A stretch of 21,283 nt of DNA from Flavobacteriaceae bacterium (GTDB taxonomy: Bacteria > Bacteroidota > Bacteroidia > Flavobacteriales > Flavobacteriaceae), in assembly GCA_002709185.1 (NCBI GenBank), contig PAQB01000048.1, forward strand, positions 1 to 21,283, in the 5' to 3' direction. Positions 1-8,526 of this stretch are shown here, piece after piece (positions within the stretch are counted from its first letter, which is position 1; the number at the start of each line of letters is the position of its first letter). The notes beneath the pieces are model-generated. The model was not told the origin of the DNA. It ran no database searches and worked only from the letters and a program-made list of their open reading frames with translations. A program made the translations under genes and the position numbers.

Positions 1-1668
1 AACAACTGAAAAGTCATCGATGTAGAAATCAGCTAAGCCTTCACTTTGTACAGGTCCCCTGACATATAAAAAGTCGCTTGACAACTGATGGGTATAGTCA
101 CCACTGATGAGGGTCCAATCATCTTGTGAAACAGTTTCAACACCACCAAACAAAGGCGATGAGATCGTATTTCCATTTACTGTTTTTCTGAGGGTTAATT
201 GAACGTCTCCAGAAGAACTTCCCGCCACCAACTTTACCCAAACATATATCTTGTATTTCTGACCCACGTCCAAATCATATCCTAAATCCTCTAAATCAAT
301 TTTAGGACTCTGCCAATCGGCAGCACGTCCACTAATTAAAAGACTCTTACTACCAAAGTGTGATTCATTTGAGCTCAATGCAACGCTAGCAGGGCCCCAA
401 CTAGACCAACCTGCAGTTGATTCCTCAAAATCAAATGATATAAGTTCATCAGAAACACTTTCTCTTGTTACAACTATATTGTTGACAATGGTCACTCCCT
501 TAACTTTACGAGAGGTAATTCCAGCTACATTTTGACCACGATGCGTTGTATTTCCGTCTACAGCAGAAAGGTCTTGAAGAATTTCATGAACTCCGTTGTA
601 ATACATACTATTGTTTTGAATAATGGCAGAAGCACCTAAAGAATTATCAAAATTGATTCCATTTTTACCGTTGTTTATACAAACATTATTTTCAAATAAA
701 AAGGTTCCATTGTAATTGTCATCGCTTCTTGTGACGTATAATCCCTGTCCATCCAAAATACTGTTGTAATTCGCAGTACCATAATTAGGATTGGTATTGC
801 CTGAGTTATCAGGCAATTGGGTGACGTAAAAAGGAATGCGATTCCAGTTGTTATAAACTAAATTACCACGCATGACCATCTTGGGATCTGTCCCATTGTC
901 AACTTCCGAGGAAGCAATGGTTTCAGCAAAGACAACCGCAGATGAAGCCGAAGAGGTCCACCAAGTGGTGTTGTAAACTTCATTGTTTTCAATAGTAATG
1001 TGATCAGAGTCATTAAAGCGAATCCCAGAGCCCGCTGTGTCATGAACAATATTGTTGCGAATAATAATGTGATGGTGCGCGCCATATCCACCCCAAATGC
1101 CCTTTCCAGAAAAATAAGTATGGTTATAATTGATGTCATCATCAGGATCAGAAGCCGCTAAAACCTTATATTGTCTATCTGCGTAGGCTTCGGCATAAGT
1201 GATGGATGCACCAGGTCCGACCACTTCAAAACCTTCAATAATGATATAGTTCATATCATTTGAAATAACAATTCCACCCCTGCCATCAAATTGAATGATT
1301 GGGGTATGACCAGGATAATTTTTTAAAGTGATATAAGCCCCCGCTGTTCCGGACTTATTGATCGTCACAACATGATTGTTGTTCATGTTGGTATTTGTGG
1401 TAGTATCCACCGTTCCATAACCATCATTTTGATAGGTCCCATTCATGACAAAAATTGTATCCCCTGGATTGACCAATGAGATGGCCCTATTTATTGTCTC
1501 AAAGGGAGCTGTTTCAGAACCATTGTTGGAATCAGATCCAATGAGTGCAGACACGTAATAAAAATCATTGTTTTGTGAAAAAATCAGTCCTGAAAACATT
1601 AAAAAAACCAAGATTTTAATCTGTTTTAAAACTATTGTTTTCTGAAAATAATTAAATTTAAAAGTCAT
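1..1668 (-). CDS. Right-handed beta-helix protein with CBM22-like module, C-terminus missing
   Basis: An open frame of 556 codons runs from an ATG at 1668 to the left edge without a stop, so the C-terminus is missing. Residues about 1-31 form an export signal with a long basic n-region and a hydrophobic core ending in GLIFSQ. From about 36 the text GSDSNNGSETAPFETINRAI followed by PGDTIFVMNGTY is the usual opening of DUF1565/pectate-lyase-like parallel beta-helices. Residues about 130-400 carry repeated short N-rich strands (IIIRNNIVHDT, ITIENNEVYNT, FLFENNVCINN, VTIVNNIVVTRE) typical of PbH1 coils. Residues about 407-556 resemble a CBM4_9/CBM22 module (HFGSKSLLISGR, DWQSP, YKIYVWVKL, FYIDDFSV), the type found beside GH10 xylanases. 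It is probably a secreted lyase or glycosidase; the exact family (a PL family, or GH141-like) cannot be decided by eye. It follows the sulfatase operon after 135 bases. A T9SS tail may lie beyond the edge. Confidence 0.85.
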   Translation of the reverse strand, partial: MTFKFNYFQKTIVLKQIKILVFLMFSGLIFSQNNDFYYVSALIGSDSNNGSETAPFETINRAISLVNPGDTIFVMNGTYQNDGYGTVDTTTNTNMNNNHVVTINKSGTAGAYITLKNYPGHTPIIQFDGRGGIVISNDMNYIIIEGFEVVGPGASITYAEAYADRQYKVLAASDPDDDINYNHTYFSGKGIWGGYGAHHHIIIRNNIVHDTAGSGIRFNDSDHITIENNEVYNTTWWTSSASSAVVFAETIASSEVDNGTDPKMVMRGNLVYNNWNRIPFYVTQLPDNSGNTNPNYGTANYNSILDGQGLYVTRSDDNYNGTFLFENNVCINNGKNGINFDNSLGASAIIQNNSMYYNGVHEILQDLSAVDGNTTHRGQNVAGITSRKVKGVTIVNNIVVTRESVSDELISFDFEESTAGWSSWGPASVALSSNESHFGSKSLLISGRAADWQSPKIDLEDLGYDLDVGQKYKIYVWVKLVAGSSSGDVQLTLRKTVNGNTISSPLFGGVETVSQDDWTLISGDYTHQLSSDFLYVRGPVQSEGLADFYIDDFSVV

Positions 1669-1803
1669 TCTATTTGGCTAATTATTAGTTTTATAAATTT
1701 AACTCTAGAACTTTTATTTACTTAGAATATTTGAGTAAAAGCCTATCAAATTTGAGGCGATAGTTCTATAAATGTAAAATCACAGCAGAAATATAGATTA
1801 ATA
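1669..1803. other. AT-rich spacer between sulfatase 1 and the beta-helix gene
   Basis: This 135-base gap is the longest between neighbouring minus-strand genes of the left block. It is very AT-rich, has no credible ORF, and holds only a weak bulged hairpin at 1741-1758. I found no full match to the Bacteroidota -7 consensus TAnnTTTG facing the beta-helix gene; the nearest, CAAATTTG, lies inside the hairpin. Whether the last gene is read through or has its own promoter is therefore open. Confidence 0.6.
1737..1758 (-). terminator. Weak candidate terminator or processing hairpin
   Basis: On the minus strand, 46 bases past the sulfatase 1 stop, GCC-TCA and TGA-TA-GGC can pair (6 bp with a 2-base bulge) around an AATT loop, followed directly by TTTT. 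The stem is short and interrupted, so any termination is likely partial. Confidence 0.25.
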
Positions 1804-3249
1804 TCACTTCAATTTCAAGGGATCTTGGTTCACGAAATCTCGCATCACTTTCAATTTCTTGCTGTATTTGTCAACCAATGCTGCGTTTTCAGCACGTTTT
1901 GAAATGTCTATATTTTGCCTCAAATCGACCTTAAGGTCATAAAGCATATTTCCTAGGTATTCTTCGCCTTGAAAAAATTCTGTGTAAGAATAATTTTCAT
2001 CCACTACAGCCTCGCCTTGCTTATAGCGGGTGTAAATTTCATCTTTTAAGTTAACCGATGGATTTTCCATCACAGTAGTTAAACTTTCTCCATGGATGTA
2101 ATCAGGTGGTGTAATTCCTGTCAATTCGCAAAGGGTTGGATATACATCCACCAATTCAGTAAAAGAATCAGTTGTTTGATTTTTAGCATAACCCGGGGAG
2201 GAAATGATAAAAGGGATTTTTATGGCCTCATAAAAGGTACTGTGTTTACACCAAAACCCATGCTCCCCTAAAAAGAACCCATGATCGCTCCACAAGATAA
2301 TGGTGGTATTGTCGCGCAATCCCATTGCGTCTAAACCATCAATTAAATCTCCAATCAAAGCATCCATATAACTCACGCTGGCATAATAGCCATGGACGAG
2401 ATTTCTGGACATTTCATCACTTAATAAGCCTTTGCTAGGAATATCTAAATACATGTTTCTCAACTCCGCATTGTCATGTTGGGCATGCATGGCAATATAG
2501 GGTGAGTTTTCTGGCTGGTAGGGATTGTCGGCCAAAGGAACTTGGTTGTGATCGTACAGATCCCAATATTTTTTAGGTTGTATAAAAGGTAAGTGTGGAG
2601 ACACATATCCAACCGCCATAAAAAAGGGCTTGCCTTCTGCTTTTAATGCTTTCATTTTATCCAAGGCTCTTTGAGTTACTTTGCCATCGTTATAGGCATA
2701 ATCATCCACCTCTGGATACTCAAATGCAGGCCCCTTGCGACCATGCTCTCCAAATTCTCCATTACGCTTGCGCTCCTGGGCTTTGGGATCTTGGTAATCT
2801 GCTTGATGGGCCCCCCCATCATTATCAGACCAATATTCACCCGTATCGTTTGAATAGTGATATATTTTACCATAGGATATCGTTTCGTAACCATTTTCCA
2901 TAAAAAGTTGATTCAGACTAATCGCGTTGGGCGTGTCTCTAGAGGCTCTTGAAGTATAATCGTTAAAGCGTTTTTGACTGGGGCGTATGCCAGTCATGAT
3001 GCTCGCCCGACTCGCGCCACAAACTGCAATATTTGTGAAAGCATTGTTGAATTGAAGACCTTCCGAAGCCAATTTGTCAATATTAGGGGTAATCATTTGG
3101 GATTCGCCATAGGAATTGATTTTTGGCCTAAAATCATCCACAGAAATAAAAAGAATATTATGGTTTTTTGTACCAGCTTGTGCATTTGCAAAATAAGACG
3201 AAACTAGAAGGCCAAAACTAAGTAAAATGCGGTTTATTAATTTTTTCAT
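1804..3249 (-). CDS. S1 family sulfatase, iduronate-2-sulfatase-like (sulfatase 1)
   Basis: This is an exported sulfatase of 481 residues that should hydrolyse sulfate esters from a sugar. A signal peptide spans about residues 1-24 (cut after FANAQA). The early metal ligands are D38-D39 (ISVDDF). C77 in CGASR is the cysteine that would be converted to formylglycine (C-x-A-S-R variant). D322-H323 (WSDHG) and K335-H336 (FWCKHS) complete the active-site set. The phrases VDDFRPKINSYG and LGEHGFWCKH are close to iduronate-2-sulfatase-type enzymes (SulfAtlas S1_7-like, my assignment by eye). There is no T9SS tail, so a periplasmic location is likely. It is the last of three sulfatase genes in the operon, 13 bases after sulfatase 2. 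The family is clear; the sugar and the sulfate position attacked are unknown. Confidence 0.93.
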   Translation of the reverse strand: MKKLINRILLSFGLLVSSYFANAQAGTKNHNILFISVDDFRPKINSYGESQMITPNIDKLASEGLQFNNAFTNIAVCGASRASIMTGIRPSQKRFNDYTSRASRDTPNAISLNQLFMENGYETISYGKIYHYSNDTGEYWSDNDGGAHQADYQDPKAQERKRNGEFGEHGRKGPAFEYPEVDDYAYNDGKVTQRALDKMKALKAEGKPFFMAVGYVSPHLPFIQPKKYWDLYDHNQVPLADNPYQPENSPYIAMHAQHDNAELRNMYLDIPSKGLLSDEMSRNLVHGYYASVSYMDALIGDLIDGLDAMGLRDNTTIILWSDHGFFLGEHGFWCKHSTFYEAIKIPFIISSPGYAKNQTTDSFTELVDVYPTLCELTGITPPDYIHGESLTTVMENPSVNLKDEIYTRYKQGEAVVDENYSYTEFFQGEEYLGNMLYDLKVDLRQNIDISKRAENAALVDKYSKKLKVMRDFVNQDPLKLK

Positions 3250-3262
3250 AATACAATTAAAT

Positions 3263-4921
3263 TTATTTTGTGGTTATAATATTAGAGGCCTTATAGCCAA
3301 TGCGAATGGCGCGTGTGCTTATTTTTTCTTGGGGTTGTAACATAAGAGGCTTTGTGTAAAGCTGCCAGTAATCCGAACCAATGGCATCTGACAGCTGGTA
3401 ACCAATAGAAGCCCCTTCTGTTGCACAGCTTAAGACAATGGTATTGTTCTGTTGCTGAATCTTTACGTCCGCCGTAACTGGTTGAATCATACCGGGCCAA
3501 AATTCGCGAATGATTTCACTTTCGGGTGTAAAGCCACGGTCTTGTATTGCTGATTGCCACTGACTAAGTTGAGTACTCATCTCCTTTAACTTTTCAGCAT
3601 GGGCCGGGTCATTTGCTAAGTTATGGACCTCATATGGATCATTTTTTAGATCATAAAGTTCTTCCTGAGGCTTCGTTTTCATGAAAATATAGGCTGCATC
3701 ACCCTCAAGCTTCCCTTCGGCATCCAATTCAATCAAATGCTTGTTCATTGGAATTTGTTCTCTATATCTGTTCCTGTAAATCAATGGCAGCTCCGGCATG
3801 AAATTCTTGATATAAACATAACGTCCATCCAAAACAGAACGCTGCATATCTGTAGATTCATCAAAGCGATCGGCTGAACCAAAAATATAATCTCTTGGCG
3901 CTTCTTCAAAAGGGCCTGCAAAAGCCTTACCGTCCATATATTTTGGTGGTTTTTGACCTGTCAAAGATAGTACTGTTGGGCCTAAATCCATTAGTGAAAC
4001 CATGCGCGATTCGGTTTCACCTGCACGATAACCATTGGGGTAGCGGATGATTAATGGCACGTGAAGACCACTGTCTCCAACGGCTCTTTTTTGTCGCAAA
4101 AGATTACCGCCGTGATCGCTCCAGAAGAAAATAACTGAATTCTCCATAACACCATCAGCTTCAAGCTGATCTAACAAAACACCCACCTCTTTGTCCAAGG
4201 CTTCAATGTTTGAATATTTACGTGCAATCCCTTCTCGTACAATGGGGATATCGGCATAATAATCAGGAACTGCTACAGCCGATGGAGCGACCGTCATGGG
4301 TTTATCCTTACGCAGCCAAATCCGAGATTCATGCGTCGTGTAATAATTTTTGACATAGAAAAAAGGGCGTCCTTCAGGCGCATTTTTATAGGATCCGCCC
4401 CCAAAGACGTCGTCCCAAGCCGTGAAAGGTGCATTGAACTGATAGTCACACTTGTTGTCATTAACACAATAATAGCCCTTGGCTCTTAGATACTCTGGAA
4501 ATGGTTTTACATAAGCAGGAGGCACCACCTCATAATCTGGAACATTTTTCCCAGACTTGTCTAAAACCCCTTTGTCCTTTCTAAGCTTTATGTCTTCTGG
4601 CCATTTAAAATTATTATGGTCACCCGTTCGCATATTGTGCGCCCCCAAACGTGCAGGGTACATGCCGGTAATGATAGAAAAACGACTGGGCGCACAAACC
4701 CCAACCGTTGCATAAGCATTGGTGTATTTAACACCCTCATTCGCCAAACGGTCTATATTTGGGGTATGAACCGCTGTGTTATCATAAGCACTCAGAACTG
4801 GCCCCATATCTTCACAGCTGATCCAAACAACATTTAAAGGCTTTTTGGAAATCTGTTGCGCACAAGAGGATGTTGCAATAAGCAAAAGTCCAAAAAAGAA
4901 AAAGCGCTTAATCTGATTCAT
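3263..4921 (-). CDS. S1 family sulfatase with CHB_HEX_C-like tail, probable lipoprotein (sulfatase 2)
   Basis: This is a 552-residue sulfatase. The N-terminus has a hydrophobic stretch ending LLIATSSC-AQQ; C20 could be a lipidation site, so it may be a membrane-anchored lipoprotein. Early metal ligands are E37-D38 (ISCEDMG, with E replacing the usual first D). C76 in CAPSR is the formylglycine precursor, and D269-H270 (WSDHGG) belong to the metal site. The SCEDMGP opening and the region with QRSVLDGRYVYIKNF resemble the S1_8-type group (assigned by eye). The last ~65 residues (SIGYQLSD, WQLYTKPL, ISTRAIRIGYKAS) look like the small beta-sandwich CHB_HEX_C_1 domain often appended to such sulfatases. 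It lies 10 bases after sulfatase 3 and 13 before sulfatase 1, in the same operon. Substrate unknown. Confidence 0.93.
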   Translation of the reverse strand: MNQIKRFFFFGLLLIATSSCAQQISKKPLNVVWISCEDMGPVLSAYDNTAVHTPNIDRLANEGVKYTNAYATVGVCAPSRFSIITGMYPARLGAHNMRTGDHNNFKWPEDIKLRKDKGVLDKSGKNVPDYEVVPPAYVKPFPEYLRAKGYYCVNDNKCDYQFNAPFTAWDDVFGGGSYKNAPEGRPFFYVKNYYTTHESRIWLRKDKPMTVAPSAVAVPDYYADIPIVREGIARKYSNIEALDKEVGVLLDQLEADGVMENSVIFFWSDHGGNLLRQKRAVGDSGLHVPLIIRYPNGYRAGETESRMVSLMDLGPTVLSLTGQKPPKYMDGKAFAGPFEEAPRDYIFGSADRFDESTDMQRSVLDGRYVYIKNFMPELPLIYRNRYREQIPMNKHLIELDAEGKLEGDAAYIFMKTKPQEELYDLKNDPYEVHNLANDPAHAEKLKEMSTQLSQWQSAIQDRGFTPESEIIREFWPGMIQPVTADVKIQQQNNTIVLSCATEGASIGYQLSDAIGSDYWQLYTKPLMLQPQEKISTRAIRIGYKASNIITTK

Positions 4922-4931
4922 TTGTAAATAT

Positions 4932-6335
4932 TTAATAATGTACTGGGATATAATCGCTTTCGCTTAATTTCCCCACTAAATCTTTTGAAACTTTGTTCCA
5001 TTTTGAAACCCGGTCCAGGGGATGCAGCGTTGGTTTTATTAGAGGCATTTGCTCTCTCATTAAAAAGTCATTTTGTGATAGCATCCATTGCTTTAAGGCT
5101 TCCGAAAGTTCTTCTTTGATTGGAGATAAGTCATTGTTTTTAATCAAATTATTTTTCTGGTAAGGATCATTTTTTAAATCATATAATTCTTCAAAAGGAA
5201 CATTTGGAAAAGATTCGGCACCAATTTTAATAAAAGCATTGACTGCTGCATTGTTTCCATAATTAGAGGCCACAACTTCCAAGGAATTGTAATTTCTTAT
5301 AAACTTATAGCGCTTACCCCTGACGGCGCGGCTTGGAAAAATCTTACATGCTTGTATATTTTGCCTGGTGGAAATTGAATAAATATAATCGTGAACTGGC
5401 GCTTGGCTTCCTTTGAGCGTTGCTTGAAAACTTTTTCCATCTATATCACTTGGAATTTCAGCACCAATGATATCCAAGAAAGTCGGTAAAACATCTACAA
5501 AGTTTAACAAACTTTCTGAAACAGTGTTGGGCGCTACAACACCAGGCCATCGCACTACAAAAGGAACCCTGAGCCCCTGTTCTGCAACACCCCATTTACC
5601 GGAAATTCCGTGATCAGAAGCATAGATAAATATCGAATTTTCAACAAGATTGTTAGCTTTTACCATGTTTAATACAAGTTCTAGCTGTGTATTATCATCT
5701 TTGATATTTTGATAGTAACCCCGTTTAAAATTGGGGATATAACCTTTGTCGTAGGGCAGTTTAAAAATATCCTCATTTGAGTAACTTGAGTTTTTTGGAT
5801 AGGGACCATGTGGAAAGTCGGAGGTGATAAATACACAAAAAGGCTTTTTGACGGTTTCCAAATAATTTTCAAGCTTATCTAAAGGTAAATAGCGGTGGTT
5901 GACTGATTTGAAATATTTAGACCACTTAAAAACAGAATTTGGTTTTACATGGCCCTTCCCTGCCAAGACGACATCATAGCCCTCAGCCTCCATGTATGTG
6001 ATGACTGTTTTTAAATTGGGTTTAACTGCTAAGTGATTTGCCATACAACCATTTTTTACAGGGTGCATTCCAGTAAAAATTTGAGAACGACTGGGCGCAC
6101 AAATGGCCTGAGAGGTATAAAAATTATTGAACCGCATGCCCTCCCTTGCGAGTGCATCCACCGCTGGGGTGTGCACTTTAGGATTACCATAAACCCCATA
6201 GTCCAATAAATCTTGGTCATCTGCTAAATAAAAAATAAAATTAGGCCTGGCTGTGTTTTCTTGCGCTTCAGATTTGAAGAAAACCGAAAAAGATAAAAAA
6301 CAATACAGCAGTGTTATTTGAAAGTTTGATTTCAT
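4932..6335 (-). CDS. S1 family sulfatase (sulfatase 3)
   Basis: This is a 467-residue exported sulfatase. A signal peptide covers about residues 1-24 (ending KSEA-QEN). Metal ligands D39-D40 lie in LADDQD; C79 in CAPSR is the cysteine to be oxidised to formylglycine; D241-H242 (ASDHG) and K247 follow in order. The C-terminal part contains the common LYDLKNDPYQKNNL signature. It differs from the two neighbouring sulfatases throughout, so the three are not a recent tandem duplication and probably act on different linkages. Its ATG overlaps the TAA of the upstream GH30 gene by one base (TAATG), so translation is likely coupled. No T9SS tail is present, which fits a periplasmic location. I could not place it in a subfamily. 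Confidence 0.92.
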   Translation of the reverse strand: MKSNFQITLLYCFLSFSVFFKSEAQENTARPNFIFYLADDQDLLDYGVYGNPKVHTPAVDALAREGMRFNNFYTSQAICAPSRSQIFTGMHPVKNGCMANHLAVKPNLKTVITYMEAEGYDVVLAGKGHVKPNSVFKWSKYFKSVNHRYLPLDKLENYLETVKKPFCVFITSDFPHGPYPKNSSYSNEDIFKLPYDKGYIPNFKRGYYQNIKDDNTQLELVLNMVKANNLVENSIFIYASDHGISGKWGVAEQGLRVPFVVRWPGVVAPNTVSESLLNFVDVLPTFLDIIGAEIPSDIDGKSFQATLKGSQAPVHDYIYSISTRQNIQACKIFPSRAVRGKRYKFIRNYNSLEVVASNYGNNAAVNAFIKIGAESFPNVPFEELYDLKNDPYQKNNLIKNNDLSPIKEELSEALKQWMLSQNDFLMREQMPLIKPTLHPLDRVSKWNKVSKDLVGKLSESDYIPVHY

Positions 6336-8509
6336 TAATTTTCTATTATGAGTTTAACAGCGCGTTGGCCTTTTTGTGTTGTTGATTTAAGAATGTAAAA
6401 ACCGGGGGGCAAAAATTGTACATTAAGACTGAGATTTTTTGATGGCGGATATTTTTTTGTGAAAACTCTAGAACCATTGTACTGGAATATACTTATTTCA
6501 TGCGATTCATAAAACGGGAAACGCAATTCTATTTGTGTTTTTGCAGGATTTGGAAAAACTAAAAGTTCAGAGGCTTGTTCAATTGGGATAACGGAATCTG
6601 AGCTCAAACTTGTGTCAATATTAAAAACCAAGCTGTGCATGGACATGGCATCCATTGACATGGTCATGGAATTTTCTTCTAAATCAATATTCGCTGTCGA
6701 AACACTCGTGAAATTTTCGTTATTGTTGTCTGAAGTGATGTAGTGCGCAACCGAAGTGGTGCCAAATGGAATTTCAACATCAAAATCAATTTGGTTGTTC
6801 AATGTGTAAAGTTGTACCACAATTTTAGAATTATCAGGTGATTTAAAAGCTAAAACTCTTATAGCATCTCCGAAGGTCTCTGTATGAATTCTTTGATAGC
6901 CCTTTTTTACCAAATTTGTAAAATGCTTAAATACATAATAGCGTTTTGGTAATATGATATTGTTATTTAAGTCCCAAACAACCAGAGCTGAGGAAATATA
7001 ATCATTTACTTCGCTGTTAAATTTTGTTTGTTCGTAAAATAAATGAAACATATAAGCAGTTAAACCGCCGTAATTGAAACCATCCATGATGCGCTCTATT
7101 GAATAGCTGGCATCCAACATGTCAAAATCTGGACTTTTTAAATTACCTGCTTCTGTGACCCATATATCCTTATCCTGACTGACTGACTTTAAAGCAGTCC
7201 AATCCGGCGGAGTGAGATCTGGTTGGTAAGTATGAGTGGCAACTACATCTGTTGCATTGACAACATCGGGGTCTGTAAACATGGCATCGATATAATTTGT
7301 TGCAGATTTATTAGGGTCTGTTGAATTTACTCTATAATTTTCAGGAGAAATAATCTGGACATAGTCAATATTTTCTATTGTTAAACGTTGATCTAAATTT
7401 TTAATGATGGATGCCAACTGAGATGGCGGTGTATTCATAGATTCGTAAGAAACTTGAAAGTCAGGCTCGTTGGTCGGAGAAATTGCAGTGACATTGATAT
7501 TGTAGCGCGAGGCCATACCTTTAATAAAGGCGACTAAGAATTCACTGTATTCATTTTCTCCACCTGAAACTAAGGTTCCACCGCCAGTGTGAGAGTTGTT
7601 AGTTTTTAACCAGGCCGGTGCGCTGTTGCAATTCCCAATAATATGATCAAATCCGTTGACACTCAAATTGAAGGCATTACCAAGCGCTTCTGCTACATAG
7701 CGAGATCTCCAATTGTTTGGATCGCTTTCATAACGCGTCCAGTCCAATGCAGCAGCATTGAGATTAAATGGGTTGTTATTGTCGTTGGGGTCTTCCAGGT
7801 CATGGTACACGAAAAAGCGAATCATATTGACTTCTAAATCTTGGAATGCATGGGTCTCAATTTGATTTCGCAATGAAGTGTTGAGTGCGTACAAATCCTC
7901 TGTTTTACGTTTGATCCCAGCGCCAAAACCATCAACCGTTTGATAGGTAATCGACTGGTTAAACGAGATTGGATTCCCTTCAACAACCTCCACCTCATCG
8001 AGAAAATAAGTCACCCCGGCATCCATATACCAAAAACTCAATTTATTTAAATCTGCATTGGCTTCGACTGTAAAACTGTGGCTGTATTGTTGCCAGTCTT
8101 GAGAAATTGTTTTGTCGTTTCCTTGATAGCTTCCAGGAGCATCGGAGGCTTGAAATACAACCTTCATGGTCGCAGAACTTGAGCCACTCATTTTTGCCCA
8201 AAATCGGACGGTATAGGTCTGCCCTGCTTCAACTTGAAACAAATAATCACTTTTAGTTTTCACATGCCAGCCTCTTGTGCCCAGAGCAATGATTTGGCTT
8301 TTCTGGGCTTTGGTGCTGCCGCTAATCAGGTTTTCCGTTGCGATAGAATAATTGGCTTGACCATCTTCAATTTGATCGTTGGACCAATAACTAAAACTAT
8401 TATCGGGGTCGGTAGTTTCAAAATTACCGTTTGCAAGGGGTAATTGATTTTGGGCATTCAATTTGAATGCCCAAAATATATTTAAAACCACTAAGAATTT
8501 ATAAGACAC
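6335..8509 (-). CDS. Secreted GH30-like glycoside hydrolase with N-terminal CBM4_9-type module and T9SS tail
   Basis: This protein has 724 residues and starts at GTG (8509); an in-frame TAA lies just upstream and no early ATG preserves the signal peptide. A signal peptide (~1-19, KLNA-QNQ) is followed by a CBM4_9-like beta-sandwich (~22-180: NGNFETTD, YTVRFWAKM, TYFLDEVEVVEG). A clan-A barrel starts near 190 (YQTVDGFGAGIKRK). E348 in SPTNEPDF is the probable acid/base and E453 in WVTEAGN the probable nucleophile; the spacing and motifs fit GH30. A beta-sandwich follows, then a T9SS type A sorting domain (~650-724: LLVFPNPAKTQIEL to KLIIEN), so it is exported to the cell surface or medium. GH30 includes endo-xylanases, beta-1,6-galactanases, beta-1,6-glucanases and others; the subfamily is not resolved here. 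It lies 17 bases after susD, within the operon. Confidence 0.88.
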   Translation of the reverse strand: MSYKFLVVLNIFWAFKLNAQNQLPLANGNFETTDPDNSFSYWSNDQIEDGQANYSIATENLISGSTKAQKSQIIALGTRGWHVKTKSDYLFQVEAGQTYTVRFWAKMSGSSSATMKVVFQASDAPGSYQGNDKTISQDWQQYSHSFTVEANADLNKLSFWYMDAGVTYFLDEVEVVEGNPISFNQSITYQTVDGFGAGIKRKTEDLYALNTSLRNQIETHAFQDLEVNMIRFFVYHDLEDPNDNNNPFNLNAAALDWTRYESDPNNWRSRYVAEALGNAFNLSVNGFDHIIGNCNSAPAWLKTNNSHTGGGTLVSGGENEYSEFLVAFIKGMASRYNINVTAISPTNEPDFQVSYESMNTPPSQLASIIKNLDQRLTIENIDYVQIISPENYRVNSTDPNKSATNYIDAMFTDPDVVNATDVVATHTYQPDLTPPDWTALKSVSQDKDIWVTEAGNLKSPDFDMLDASYSIERIMDGFNYGGLTAYMFHLFYEQTKFNSEVNDYISSALVVWDLNNNIILPKRYYVFKHFTNLVKKGYQRIHTETFGDAIRVLAFKSPDNSKIVVQLYTLNNQIDFDVEIPFGTTSVAHYITSDNNNENFTSVSTANIDLEENSMTMSMDAMSMHSLVFNIDTSLSSDSVIPIEQASELLVFPNPAKTQIELRFPFYESHEISIFQYNGSRVFTKKYPPSKNLSLNVQFLPPGFYILKSTTQKGQRAVKLIIEN

Positions 8510-8526
8510 GAAGTATTAATTTATTA

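Noticed and set aside
858..1142. 94-residue minus-strand ORF
   Set aside because: It lies wholly inside the beta-helix gene in another frame of the same strand, with low-complexity hydrophobic text. The 556-codon frame has clear family motifs.
1804..6335. Three sulfatases as a recent tandem duplication
   Set aside because: The proteins differ in length, N-terminal motifs, FGly context and C-terminal domains; they share only general S1 family features.
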